Of a DNA stretch of 64,000 nt, positions 34,011 to 45,507 are shown one piece after another; the first letter of the stretch is position 1, and each line of letters begins with the position of its first letter. The stretch is from Ehretia macrophylla (lineage: Eukaryota > Streptophyta > Magnoliopsida > Boraginales > Ehretiaceae). The position numbers were made by a program, and so were the translations under genes. A model generated the notes under the pieces. That model was not told where the DNA came from. It saw only the letters and a list, made by a program, of their open reading frames with translations, and searched no databases. The DNA lies in NCBI GenBank assembly GCA_037974665.1, contig CM075770.1, positions 22,307,501 through 22,371,500 of the forward strand, in the 5' to 3' direction.

Positions 34011-37000
34011 GAAGCGAAGTTTTCTTGTCCAAGGTATCATGGGATTCGATAATAGAAATGTGATAGATTAGGTTGTCGTCCTTTTTGCGGCTCACGACGC
34101 ACGATCTGGGACGGAAAAACAGCGCAAAAGAAGAAAAATGTCCCGAAACTGATGAAAATAATCGATTTTGGGCTCTTAAAATAGGCGCAGCCGAGTGGCT
34201 TGCTATCCCAGCCGTAGAGCTCTCAGACAGCTTTCTAACGGTATACTGTGCGCCACGTAACTCCTCACGGATCAAAAGTTATGGGCACCAGAGCGACGGA
34301 GACCAAGTCCCAAGCCCCACGCCCTCGATTTACGGGCCCAGCCTCTATGAGAAGCGAAGTTGTCTTGCCCAAGGTGCTGTGGGATTCGGTAATAGAAATG
34401 TGATGAATTAGGTTGTCGTCCTTTTCGCTGCTCATGATGTACGATCCGGCAAGGAAAAATAGAGCAAAAGAAGGAAAGTGTTCCGAAACTGTTGAAAACA
34501 TTCAATTTTGGGTTTCAAAAATAGGCGCAGCCGAGCAAGCTTGCTGACCCTATCGTAGAGCTCTCAGAGTACTTACCAACGGTATGCTGTGTGCCGCGTA
34601 ACTCCTTGCAGATTAAAAATTATGGGCACTGGAGCGACGGAGACCTAGTCCCAAGCCCCACGCCATCGGTCTGCGGGCCCAGCCTCTACGTGAACCGAAG
34701 TTGTCTTGCCCAAGGTGCCATGGGATTTGGTAATAGAAATGTGATGGATTAGGTTGTCGTCCTTTTCTCGGCTCACGACATATGATCCGGGAAGGAAAAA
34801 TTGCGCAAAAGAAGAAAAGTGTCCCGAAATTGATTAAAATGCTCAAAATTTTGGCTTCGAAAACCGGCACAGCAAAGCAAGCTTGATGCCCTCATCGTAG
34901 AGCTCTCGGAGAGCTTTCCTACGGTATGCTGTGCATTGCGTAACTCCTTACGGATCAAAAGTTATAGGCACTGAAGCGAGGGAGACCTGGTCCCAAGCCC
35001 CAAGCCCTAGGTTTGCGGGCTAAGCCTCTACGTGAAGCGAAGTTGTCTTGCCTAAGGTGCCGTGGGATTCGATAATAGAAAATGTGATGGACTAGGTTGT
35101 CATCCATTTCACAGCTCACGACGCATGATCCGGGACGAAAAAACAGTGCAAAAAAAGAAAAGTGTCCCGAAACTAATGAAAACGTTTGATTTTGGGGCCC
35201 GAAAACTGGCGCAGGCAAGTAGGCTTGCTACCCCCCTCGTAGAGCTCTCAGAGAGCTTTCCAACGGTATGATGTGCTCCGCATACCTTCTAACGGATCAA
35301 AAGTTATGGGCAAGGGAGCGACGGAGACCTGGTCCTAAACCCCACACCCTCAGTTTGCGGGCCTAGCCTCTACGTGAAGTGACTTTGTCACACCCAAGGT
35401 GTCATGGGATTCGGTAATAGAAATGTGAAGGATAAGGTTGTCACCATTTTCGCGACTGACGACGTACGATCCAGGAGGGAAAAACAACGCAAAAGAAGAA
35501 TTGTATCCTGAAACTGATGAAAATGTTCAATTTTTGGTTCCAAAAACAGGCGCAGCCGAGTAGGCTTTCTAATCCCATTGTACATCTCTCAGAGAGCTTT
35601 CCAATGGTATGCTATGCGCCGAGTAACTCCATACGGATCAAAAGTTATGGGCACCGGAGCGATGGAAACTTGGTCCTAAGCCCCGCGCCCTCGGTTTGCG
35701 GGCCCAGCCTCTACGTGAAGCGAAGTTGTCTTGCCCAAGGTGCTGTGGGATTCAGTAATAGAGATGTGATGGATTAGGTTGTCGTCCTTTTCGCGGCTCA
35801 CGACGTACGATCCGAGAAGGAAAAATAGCGCAAAAGAATAAAAGTGTCCCGAAACTGATGAAAACATTCGATTTTGGACTCTGAAAAAAGGCGCAACCAG
35901 GCAGGCTTGTTGACTACATCGTAAGGCTCTCGGAGAGCTTTCTAACAGTATGTTGTGCGCCGCGTAACTCCTTACGGATTGAAAGTTATGGGTAGCGGAG
36001 CGACGGAGACCTAGTCCTAAGCCCCACGCGCTCGGTTTGCGGGCCCAGCCTCTACGTGAAGCAAAGTTGTCTTGCCCAAGGTGCCTTGGGATTCGGTAAT
36101 AGAAATGTGATGGATTAGGTTGTTGTCCTTTTCGATGCTCACGTGATACGATCCGAGAAGGAAAAATAGCGCAAAACAAGAAAGGTTTCCCGAAACTGAT
36201 GAAAACGTGCAATTTTGGGCTCCGAAAATAGGCGCAGCACTACAGGCTTGTTGTCCTCGTCGTAGAGCTCTCGGAGAGCTTTCCAATGCTATGTTGTGCA
36301 CCGTCTAACTCCTTACGGATCAAAAGTTATGGGCACCAGAGCGATGGAGACCTGGTCCCAAGCCCCACGCCCTACGTTTGCGGGCCAAGCCTTTACGTGA
36401 AGCAAAATTGTCTTGCCCAAGGTGCCGTGGGATTCGGTAATAGAAATGTAATGGATTAGTTTGTCATCCTTTTCGCGGCTCATGACATTCGATCCGGGAA
36501 GGAAAAATATTGCAAAAGAAGAAATATGCCCCGAAACTGATGAAAATGATCGGTTTTAGGTTTTGAAAATAAGCGCAGCAGACCAAGCTTGCTGCCCCCA
36601 TCGTAGAACTCTCGGAGAGCTTTCCTACAGTATGCTGTGCGCCGCGTAACTCCTTACGGATCAAAAGTTATGAGCACTGGAGCGACGGAGACCTGGTCCC
36701 AAGCCCCATGCCCTTGGTCTGCGGGCCAAGCCTCTAAGTGAAGCAAAGTTGTCTTGCCCAAGGTGCCATGGGATTCGATAATAGAAATGTGATGGATTTG
36801 GTTGTCGTCCTTTTCGCGGCTCACGACTTACGATCCGGGACGAAAAAAGAATGCAAAAGAAGAAAAGTGTCCGAAAACTGATGAAAACGTTCGATTTTGG
36901 GCTCCAAAAATAGGCGCACCCAACAAGGCTTGCTGCCCCCGTTGTAGAGCTCTCGAAGAGCTTTCCAACGGTATGCTATGCGCCGCGTAACTCCTTACGG

Positions 37001-38785
37001 ATCAAAAGTTATGGGCAAAGGAGCGATGGAGACCTGGTCCTAAGCCCTACGCCCTCGGTTTGCAGTCCCAGCCTCTAAGTGAAGTGAAGTTGTCATGCCT
37101 AAGGTGTCGTGGGATTCGGTAATAGAAATGTGATAGATTAGGTTGTCGTCCTTTTTGCGGCTGACGACGTACGATCTGGGACGAAAAAATAGCACAAAAG
37201 AAGAAAATTGTCCCAAAACTGATGAAAACGTTCGATTTTGGGTTCCAAAAATAGGCGCAGCTGAGAAAGCTTGCTCTCCGCATCGTAGAGCTCTCAGAGG
37301 CCTTTCGAATGGTATGCTGTGCGCCTCGTAACTCCTTACGGATCAAAAGTTATGGGCACCGGAGCGACAGACACTTGGTCCCAAGCCCCACGCCCTTGGT
37401 TTGCGGGCTAAGCCTCTACATGAACCGAACTTGTCTTGCCTAAGATGTCATGGGATTCGATAATAGAAATGTGATGGATTAGGTTGTCGTCCTTTTCGCG
37501 GCTAACGACGTACGATCCGTGACGAAAAAATATCGCAAAAGAAGAAAAGTGTCCCGAAATTGAAGAAAACTTTCGATTTTGGGTTCTGAAAACAGGCACA
37601 GTTGAGCAAGATAGCTGACCCCGTTGTAGAGCTCTCGGAGAGCTTTCCAAGGGTATTCTATGCACTGTGTAACTCTTTATAGATCAAAAGATATGGGCAT
37701 TGGAGCGACGGAGACCTAGTCCCAAGCCCCACGCCCTCGGTTTGCAGGATAAGCCTCTACGTGAAACGTAGTTGTCATGCCCAAGGTGCCATGGGAGTCG
37801 GTAATAGAAATATGTCATCCTTTTTGCGGCTCACGATGTACGATCCGGGAAGGAAAAATAGCGTAGAAGAAGAAAAGTGTCCCAAAACTGCTGAAAATGT
37901 TCGATTTTGGGTTCCGAAAAGAGGTACAGCACATCAGGCTTGCTGTCCCCGTCGTAGAGCTGTCGGAGAGCTTTCCAACGGTATGTTGTGCACCGCGTAA
38001 CTCCTTACGGATCAAAAGTTATTGGCACTAGAGCGACGGAGACTTGGTCCCAAGCCCCACGCCCTCGGTTTGCGGGCCCAGCCTCTACGTGAAGCGAACT
38101 TATCTTGCCCAAGGTGCTGTGGGATTCGGTAATAAAAATGTGATAGATTAGGTTGTCGTCCTTTTCATGGCTCATGACTTACGATTCGGGAATGAAAAAA
38201 AGCACTAAAGAAGAAAAGTGTCTTGAAACTGATGAAAATGTTCGGTTTTGGGTTCCGAAAATAGGGGTAGCTGAGCAGGCTTGCTGACCCCGTCATAGAG
38301 CTCTCGGAGAGCTTTCCAACGGTATGCTGTGCGCCATGTAACTCCTTACGGATCAAAAGTTATGGGCACCGAAGCGACGGAGACCTAGTCCCAAGCCCCA
38401 CGCCCTCGGTTTGCGGGCCTAGCCTCTATGTGAAGCGAAGTTGTCTTGCCCAAGGTGCCATGGGATTCGGTAATAGAAATGTGATGGATTAGGTTGTCGT
38501 CCTTTTCGCGACTCACGACGTACTATTCGGGAAGAAAATGTAGCGCAAACGAAGAAAAGTGCCCCAAAACTAATGACAACGTTCGATTTTGGGCTTCGAA
38601 AATAGGTACAGCGAAATAGGCTTGCTGCCCCCGTCGTAGAGCTCTTGTAGAGCTTTCCAACGGTATGCTGTGCGCCGCGTAACTCCTTACGGATCAAAAG
38701 TTATAAGCACCAGAGCGACGGAGATCTGGTCCCAAGCCCCACGCCCTCAGTTTGCGGGCCAAGCCTCTACGTGAAGCAAAGTTGT

Positions 38786-40502
38786 TACATTTGGGGCTAT
38801 AAGGGCAACTACGGGCAGCCTACTAATCACATAATTAAACATGATATCCATAGGATCAACACTTGGCGAGTTTTCCTAGTCGTTAGGGTTTCAATTCGTG
38901 CTCACCCGTGCGATTAAGCCCTAAGTTGTTACGTAATTAAACTCAAGACATGCATTGATTAATTCAAACACCCTCAAGCCTTCAAAACAGTCCACACAAC
39001 ATCCAAGTGCCACAATCCCAAGCAATTAATACAACAAGAGAAGTTACAAAAAATTTTCTAAGCATATCACTAGATGGAAACCTCACTGCAATGGTCTGTT
39101 TTCTCACAATCATTGAGACAAGCAAACAATCTCCAATTCCATTGAACAAAATGTCAAATTAAAGATTAAGGAGTGAACTAATTCAGAAACAAACCTCGCA
39201 TCATTTGGAGTTCGGGTTCTAGAGTTATAGCCAAAACCGTGAGACTACGCAAAACTGTTCAGATTTGCACACATTTCAATAATTGTCGTTTTTGAGGGCC
39301 TTAGGATCAGATTTAGCCTTAGTCTAGTTCAGACAAAAATGTCCAGAACTGAAAAATCTAGCAGCACACCAAATTTCATGCATTTTGGATATCATTTACT
39401 AAGTCAAAACTGGTTCGTTCTACAAGGACAATGAATCTGCCAAAACCTGCTTCATGAAGATGCACAAACTCTTGATGAAGAACAAAATCAACTTTTCTCC
39501 TTGCTTAGCCGAGAGACAACTTGAGATTCTCTAATTCCTAGCTTAGTTACCAAGTCCTTAGTAGGTGCATATGGTTAGAACACAAAGAAAATGAAATGGA
39601 AGCTAACAACATACCTAAGGGCCGAATGAAGATTCTAAGAGCTAGCATGCATGTTTCTTTGCTTCTAGCTTGCTTGGTCGAGTTCCTTGGTGGCTTGCAT
39701 GTCTTGAAGAACCTTAGGATGATGAACTCAAGCTATGGAGAGTAGAATTTCAGCCAAGGCCGAGAGAGAGAGAGAAGAAATGAGAGAGTGAGAGAAAATG
39801 AGAGAATGTGAGAAAGAATGAAAGCTTTGAAGTGTTTGATGCATGTGTTGGCCTAGGGCCTTGAAAATTCTGATTTTGTGTCTTCAAGAGCATATTTTTG
39901 AATCACCTAGCATGGGCATTTGCATGTGTCAAGATTTTGGGTGCATTGGGTAGGGTTTTGGGTTTTTTTTTTTCTTTGTGTTATAACTTGTCATAGAATG
40001 TCTAGGAATAAATTTAAAATTGTAATGCTTGTTTAAATGCTCCATGTGGTCAGCCAAGCTTGTGCAAGATTCTGAATTTTTGTCTTGGTTGAGCAATAAA
40101 ATATTGTGTGTTTGGGATGTGCAAAAGAATAAGGAATAAAGAATAAAGAATGCTTAGCTTTTGGTGCAATTTCGTCTTCTAGTGAGTTGAATTAGCATTT
40201 TAATATTAGTTAGTGGTGTTTGTAGGATTAATTAATGATTTAGTGCTTCGTGTAAGATGCTTTCTTGATTAGCGTATGGGCACGCTTACCTAGGTCTAGG
40301 GCATGCACTACGAGATAAGGCACGAATTACGAGATGAAAGCACGTTTCCCAAGTAAATGCACGAAATTTTAAATGAATGCACGTAAATCAATGCAAGGCA
40401 CATAAAACGAGACACAATTCTTAAACCTAGGTCAAGGCACGTAAATCTAGGTCAGGGCACAAGAAACGAGGTATTGCACGCAAATCGAGTTCGGGCCTCA
40501 CA
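38786..40502 (-). mobile_element. Truncated and internally deleted LTR, 1,717 bp
   Basis: Satellite stops after GAAGCAAAGTTGT. The next bases match the A/B LTR from about LTR position 1484 onward (GGGCTATAAGGGCAACTACG; compare 52450). The plus-strand right end is the normal LTR end GGGCCTCACA at 40502. A ~380-bp internal stretch is missing after CCTGCTTCAT near 39453, removing the second 210-bp unit. Sampled sequence is closest to element B. No partner LTR or target duplication is present. Satellite resumes at AAGATGCC, missing only about 7 nt of the monomer. Confidence 0.9.
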
Positions 40503-40730
40503 AAGATGCCATGGGATTCGGTAAAAGAAATATGATGCATTAGGCTGTCGTCCTTTTTGCGGCTCACGACGTACAATTCGGGAAGGAAAAATAGCGCAAA
40601 AGAAGAAAAGTGTCTCAAAACTGATGAAAATGTTCGGTTTTGGGTTTCGAAAATAGGCACAGCAGAGCAAGCTTGCTGCCGCCGTCATAGAGCTCTCAGA
40701 GAGCTTTCCTACAGTATGCTGTGCACCGTG

Positions 40731-43114
40731 TAACTCCTTACGGATCAAAAGTTATAAGCACCAGAGCGACGGAGATCTGGTCCCAAGCCCCACGCCCTCA
40801 GTTTGCGGGCCAAGCCTCTACATGAAGCAAAGTTGTCTTGCCCAAGGTGCCGTGGGATTCTATAATAGAAATGTGATGGATTAGGTTGTGGTCCTTTTCG
40901 CGGCTGATGACGTACGATTCGGGACGAAAAAATAGTGCAAAAGAAGAAAAGTGTCCCAAAATTGATGAAAACGTTCAATTTTGGACTCTGAAAACAGGCG
41001 CAGCCGAGCAAGCTTGCTGACTCTGACGTAGAGCTCTCGAAGAACTTTCCAAGGGTATGCAGTGCGCCGCGTAACTCCTCATGGATCAAAAGTTATGGGC
41101 ACCAGAGTGACGGAGACTTGGTCCCAAGCCCCATGTCCTCGGTTTGCGGGCCTAGCCTCTCCATGAAATGAAGTTGTCTTGCTGAAGGTGTCGTAGGATT
41201 CGGTAATAGAAATGTGATGGATTAGATTGTCATCCTTTACGCGGCTCACGACGTACGATCCGGGAAGGAAAAATAGCGCAAAAGAAGAAAAGTGTCCCGA
41301 AACTGATAAAAATGTTCGATTTCGGACTCTGAAAAAAGGCGCAGCCAAGCAAGCTTGCTAACCCCGTCGTAGAGCTCTCAGAGAGCTTTCCAACGGTACT
41401 CTATGCGCCGTGTAACTCCTTACGGATCAAAAGTTATGGGCACCGGAAAGACGGAGACCTGGTCCTAAGCCCCACGCCCTTCGTTTGCGAGGCCAGGCTC
41501 TACATGAAGTGACATTGTCATGCCCAAGATGTCGTGGGACTCGGTAATAGAAATGTGATGGTTAGGTTGTCGTCCTTTTCGCAGCTGCTGACGTACGATC
41601 CAGGACGAAAAAACAGCGCAAAAGAAGAAAAGTATCCCGAAATTGATAAAAATGCTTATTTTGAAATCCGAAAATAGAGGCAGCTGAGCAGGCTTGCTGA
41701 CCCCATCGTAGAGCTCTCGGAGAGCTTTCCAACGGCAGGTTGTGTGCCCCGTAAATCCTTATGGATCAAAACTTATGGGCACCGGAGCGAAGGAGACCAG
41801 GTCCCAAGCCCCACGCCGTAGGTTTGCGGGCCAAGCCACCACGTGAAGCGAAGTTGTCTTGCCTAGGGTGTCGTGGGATTCGATAATAGAAATGTGATGG
41901 ATTAGGTTGTCGTTCTTTTTGCGGCTCACGACGCACGATCCGGGACTAAAAAATATCACAAAAGAAGAAAAGTGTCCCGAAATCGATGAAAATATGTGAT
42001 TTTAGGCTCCAAAAATAGGCGCAGCCGAGCAGGCTTGCTGTCCCCTTCGTAGAGCTCTTAGAGAACTTTCCAACGGTATGCTGTGCTCCATATAACTCCT
42101 TACGAATCAAAAGTGATGGGCACCGGAGCGACGGAGACCTGGTCCCAAGCCCCAACCCTCGGTTTGCCGGCCCAGCCTCTACGTGAAGTAAAGTTGTCTT
42201 GCCCAAGGTGCAGTGGGATTTGGTAATAGAAATGTGATGGATTAGGTTTTCGTCCTTTTCGCGGCTCACGACGTACAATCCGGGAAAGAAAAATAGTGCA
42301 AAAGAAGAAAAGTATCCCGAAACTGATGAAAACGTTTGATTTTGGACTCTGAAAACCAGCGCAGCCAAGCAGGCTTGTTGACCCCATCGTAGAGCTCTCA
42401 GAGAGCTTTTCAACGGTATGCTGTGCGCCGCGTAACTCCTTACGGATCAAAAGTTATGGGCATCGGAGCGACGGGGACTTGGTCCCAAGCCCCACGACCT
42501 CGGTTTGCGGACCCAACCTCTACGTGAAGCGAAATTGTCTTGCCCAAGGTGTCATGGAATTCAGTAATAGAAATGTGGCGGATTAGGTTGTCGTCCTTTT
42601 CGCGGCTCACGTCGTACGATCCGGGAAGGAAAAATAGCGCAAAACAAGAAAAGTGCCCCGAAACTGATGAAAACGTTTCATTTTGGGCTCAGAAAATAGG
42701 CGCAGCACAACAAGTTTGCTGTCCCTGTCCTAGAGCTCTCGGAGAGCTTTCCAATGATATGTTGTGCACCGTGTAACTCCTTACGGATCAAAAGTTATGG
42801 GTACCGGAGCTACGGAGACCTGGTCCCAAGCCCCACGCACTAGGTTTGCGGGCCCAGCCTCTACGTGAAGCGAAGTTTCCCTGCCCACGATGCCGTGGGA
42901 TTCGGTAATAGAAATGTGATGCATTAGGCTGTCGTTCTTTTTGCGGCTCACGACGTACAATCCGGGAAGGAAAAATAGCGCAAAAGAAGAAAAGTGTCCC
43001 GAAACTGATGAAAATGTTCGGTTTTGGGTTTCGAAAATAGGCGCAGCAGAGCAAGCTTGCTGCTGCCGTCGTAAAGCTCTCGGAGAGCTTTCCTATAGTA
43101 TGCTGTGCGCCGCG
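40731..43114. repeat. Seven-monomer satellite higher-order unit in block 3
   Basis: The variant pair at 40731 and 41072 reappears at 43115 and 43456, 2,384 bp (seven monomers) later. The partial monomer before 40731 (GATGCATTAGGCTGTCG, GGTTTTGGGTTTCG) matches the one before 43115. The period is the same as in block 1, though the variants differ. Confidence 0.65.
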
Positions 43115-45490
43115 TAACTCCTTACGGATCAAAAGTTATGAGCAACGGAGCAACGGAGACTTGATCCCAAGCCCCACGCCCTCGGTTTGCGGGCCAAGCC
43201 TTTACGTAAAGCGAAGTTGTCTTGCCCAAGGTGTTGTGAGATTCGGTAATAGAAATGTGATGGATTAGGTTGTTGTCCTTTTCGCGGCTAACGACATACG
43301 ATCCGGGATGAAAAAATAGCGCAAAAGAATAAAAGTGTCCCAAAACTGATGAAAACGTTCAATTTTGGACTCTGAAAATAGGCACTGCTAAGCAAGTTTG
43401 CTGACTTTGTCGTAGAGCTCTCGGAGAGCTTTCCAACGGTATGTTGTGCGCCGCGTAACTCCTTATGGATCAAAAGTTATGGGCACCGAAGCGACGGAGA
43501 CCTGGTCCCAAGCCCCACGTCCTCGGTTTGTGGGCCTAGCCTCTCCATGAAGTGAAGTTGTCTTGCCGAAGGTGTCGTGGAATTCGGTAATAGAAATCTG
43601 ATAGAATAGGTTGTCGTTCTTTACGTGACTCATGACGTACGATCCGAGAAGGAAAAATAGCGCAAAAGAAGAAAAGTGTCCCGAAACTGTTGAAAACGTT
43701 TGATTTTGGACTCCGAAAAAAGGCGCAACCAAGCAGGCTTGCTGACCCCGTCGTAGAGCTCTCAGAGAGTTTTCCAACGGTACGCTGTACGCCGCGTAAC
43801 TCCTTACGGATCAAAAGTTATGGGCACCGGAGAGACGGAGACCTGGTCCCAAGCCCCACGCCCTCAGTTTGCGGGCCCTGCCTCTACGTGAAGTGAAGTT
43901 GTCTTGCCCAAGGTGCCATGGGATTCGGTAATAGAAATGTGATGGATTAGGTTGTTTTCCTTTTCGCGGCTCACGTCGTACCATCAAAGGAAGGAAAAAT
44001 AGCGCAAAACTAGAAAAGTGCCCCGAAACTGATGAAAATGTTCGATTTTGGGCTTTGAAAATAGGCGCCACATAGCAGGTTTGCTGTCCCCATCGTAGAG
44101 CTCTTGGAGAGCTTTCCAATGGTATGTTGTGCACCGTGTAACTCCTTACGAATCAAAAGTTATGGGCACCGGAGTGACGGAGACCTGGTCCCAAGCCCCA
44201 CGCCCTCGGTTTACGAGCCCAGCCTCTACGTGAAGCGAAGTTGTCTTGCCCAAGGTGCCATGGGATATGGTAATAGAAATGTGATGGATTAGGTTGTTGT
44301 CATTTTCTCGGCTCACGTCGTACAATTCCGGAAGGAAAAATAGCGCAAAACAAGATAAGTGGCCTGAAACTGATGAAAACATTCGATTTTGGGCTCCGAA
44401 AATAGGCGCAGCACAGCAGGCTTCCTGTCCCCATCGTAGAGCTCTCGGAGAGCTTTCCAATGGTATGTTGTGCACCGTGTAACTCCTTACGGATCAAAAG
44501 TTATGGGCACTGGAGAGATGGAGACCTGGTCCCAAGCCCCACGCCCTCGGTTTGCGGGCCCAGCCTCTACGTGTAGCGAAGTTGTCTTGCCCAAGGTACC
44601 ATGGGATTCGGTAATAGAAATGTGATGGATTAGGTTGTTTTCCTTTTTACGGGTCACGTCGTACGATCCGGGAAGGAAAAATAGCGCAAAACTAGAAAAG
44701 TGACTTGAAACTGATCAAAACGTTCGATTTTGGGCTCCGAAAACAAGCGCAACACAGCAAGCTTGATGTCCCTGTCGTAGAGCTCTCGGAGAGCTTTCCA
44801 ATGGTATGTTGTGCACCATGTAACTCCTTACGGATCAAAAGTTATGGGCACCGGAGCGACGGAGACCTGGCCCCAAGCCCCATGCCCTAGGTTTGCGGGC
44901 CCAGCCTCTACGTGAAGCAAAGTTTTCTTGCCCAAGGTGCCATGGGATTTGGTAATAGAAATGTGATGGATTAGGTCGTCGTCCTTTTCGCGGCTCACGA
45001 CGTACGATCCGGGAAGGAAAAATAGCATAAAAGAAGAAAAATGTACCGAAACTGATGAAAATGTTCGGTTTTGGGTTTCAAAAATAGGCGCGGCAGAGAA
45101 ATCTTGTAGCCCCCATCGTAGAACTCTCGGAGAGCTTTCCTACAGTATGCTGTGCGCCTCGTAACTCCTTACGGATCAAAAGTTATGAGCACCGAAGCGA
45201 CGGAGACTTGGTCTCAAGGCCCACGCCCTCGGTTTGCGGGCCAAGCCTCTACGTGAAGCGAAGTTGTCTTGCCCAGGGTGTCATGGGATTCGATAATAGA
45301 AATATGATGGATTAGGTTGTCTTCCTTTACGCGGCTCACGACTTACGATCCAAGACGGAAAAATAGCCCAAATGAAGAAAAGTGTCTCGAAACTAATAAA
45401 AACGTTCAATTTTGGGTTTCAAAAACAGGAGCAGCCGAGAAAGCTTGCACACAGCGTTGTAGAGCTCTCAGAGAGCTTTCCAATGGGCAC

Positions 45491-45507
45491 CGGGGTCGGG
45501 CCTCACA
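45491..45507 (-). mobile_element. 17-bp LTR end footprint
   Basis: CGGGGTCGGGCCTCACA sits directly before TAACTCC. It equals the last 17 bp of the element 0 LTR at 328-344 except for one base. It replaces the last ~16 nt of the monomer that starts at 45162, and that unit is 346 bp long. It is best read as the remains of a deleted element or solo LTR inserted at the usual TAACT site. Confidence 0.75.

Larger units (their letters stand above)
26414..38785. repeat. Satellite array block 2, ~36 monomers of ~341 bp
   Basis: Same monomer and strand as block 1, beginning with the right TAACT of element A (26414-26418). Monomer starts include 26755, 27096, 27390, 27729, 28070, 28411, 28752, 29093, 29434, 29775, 30110, 30451, 30792, 31133, 31473, 31814, 32155 and 32496. 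Odd units: a 294-bp monomer at 27096-27389 lacking 47 bp after GAGCAGGC, a 17-bp loss near 37815, and a ~400-bp monomer from 33859 with an internal 59-bp duplication. The block ends mid-monomer, at position 106, where the truncated LTR begins. Confidence 0.97.
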
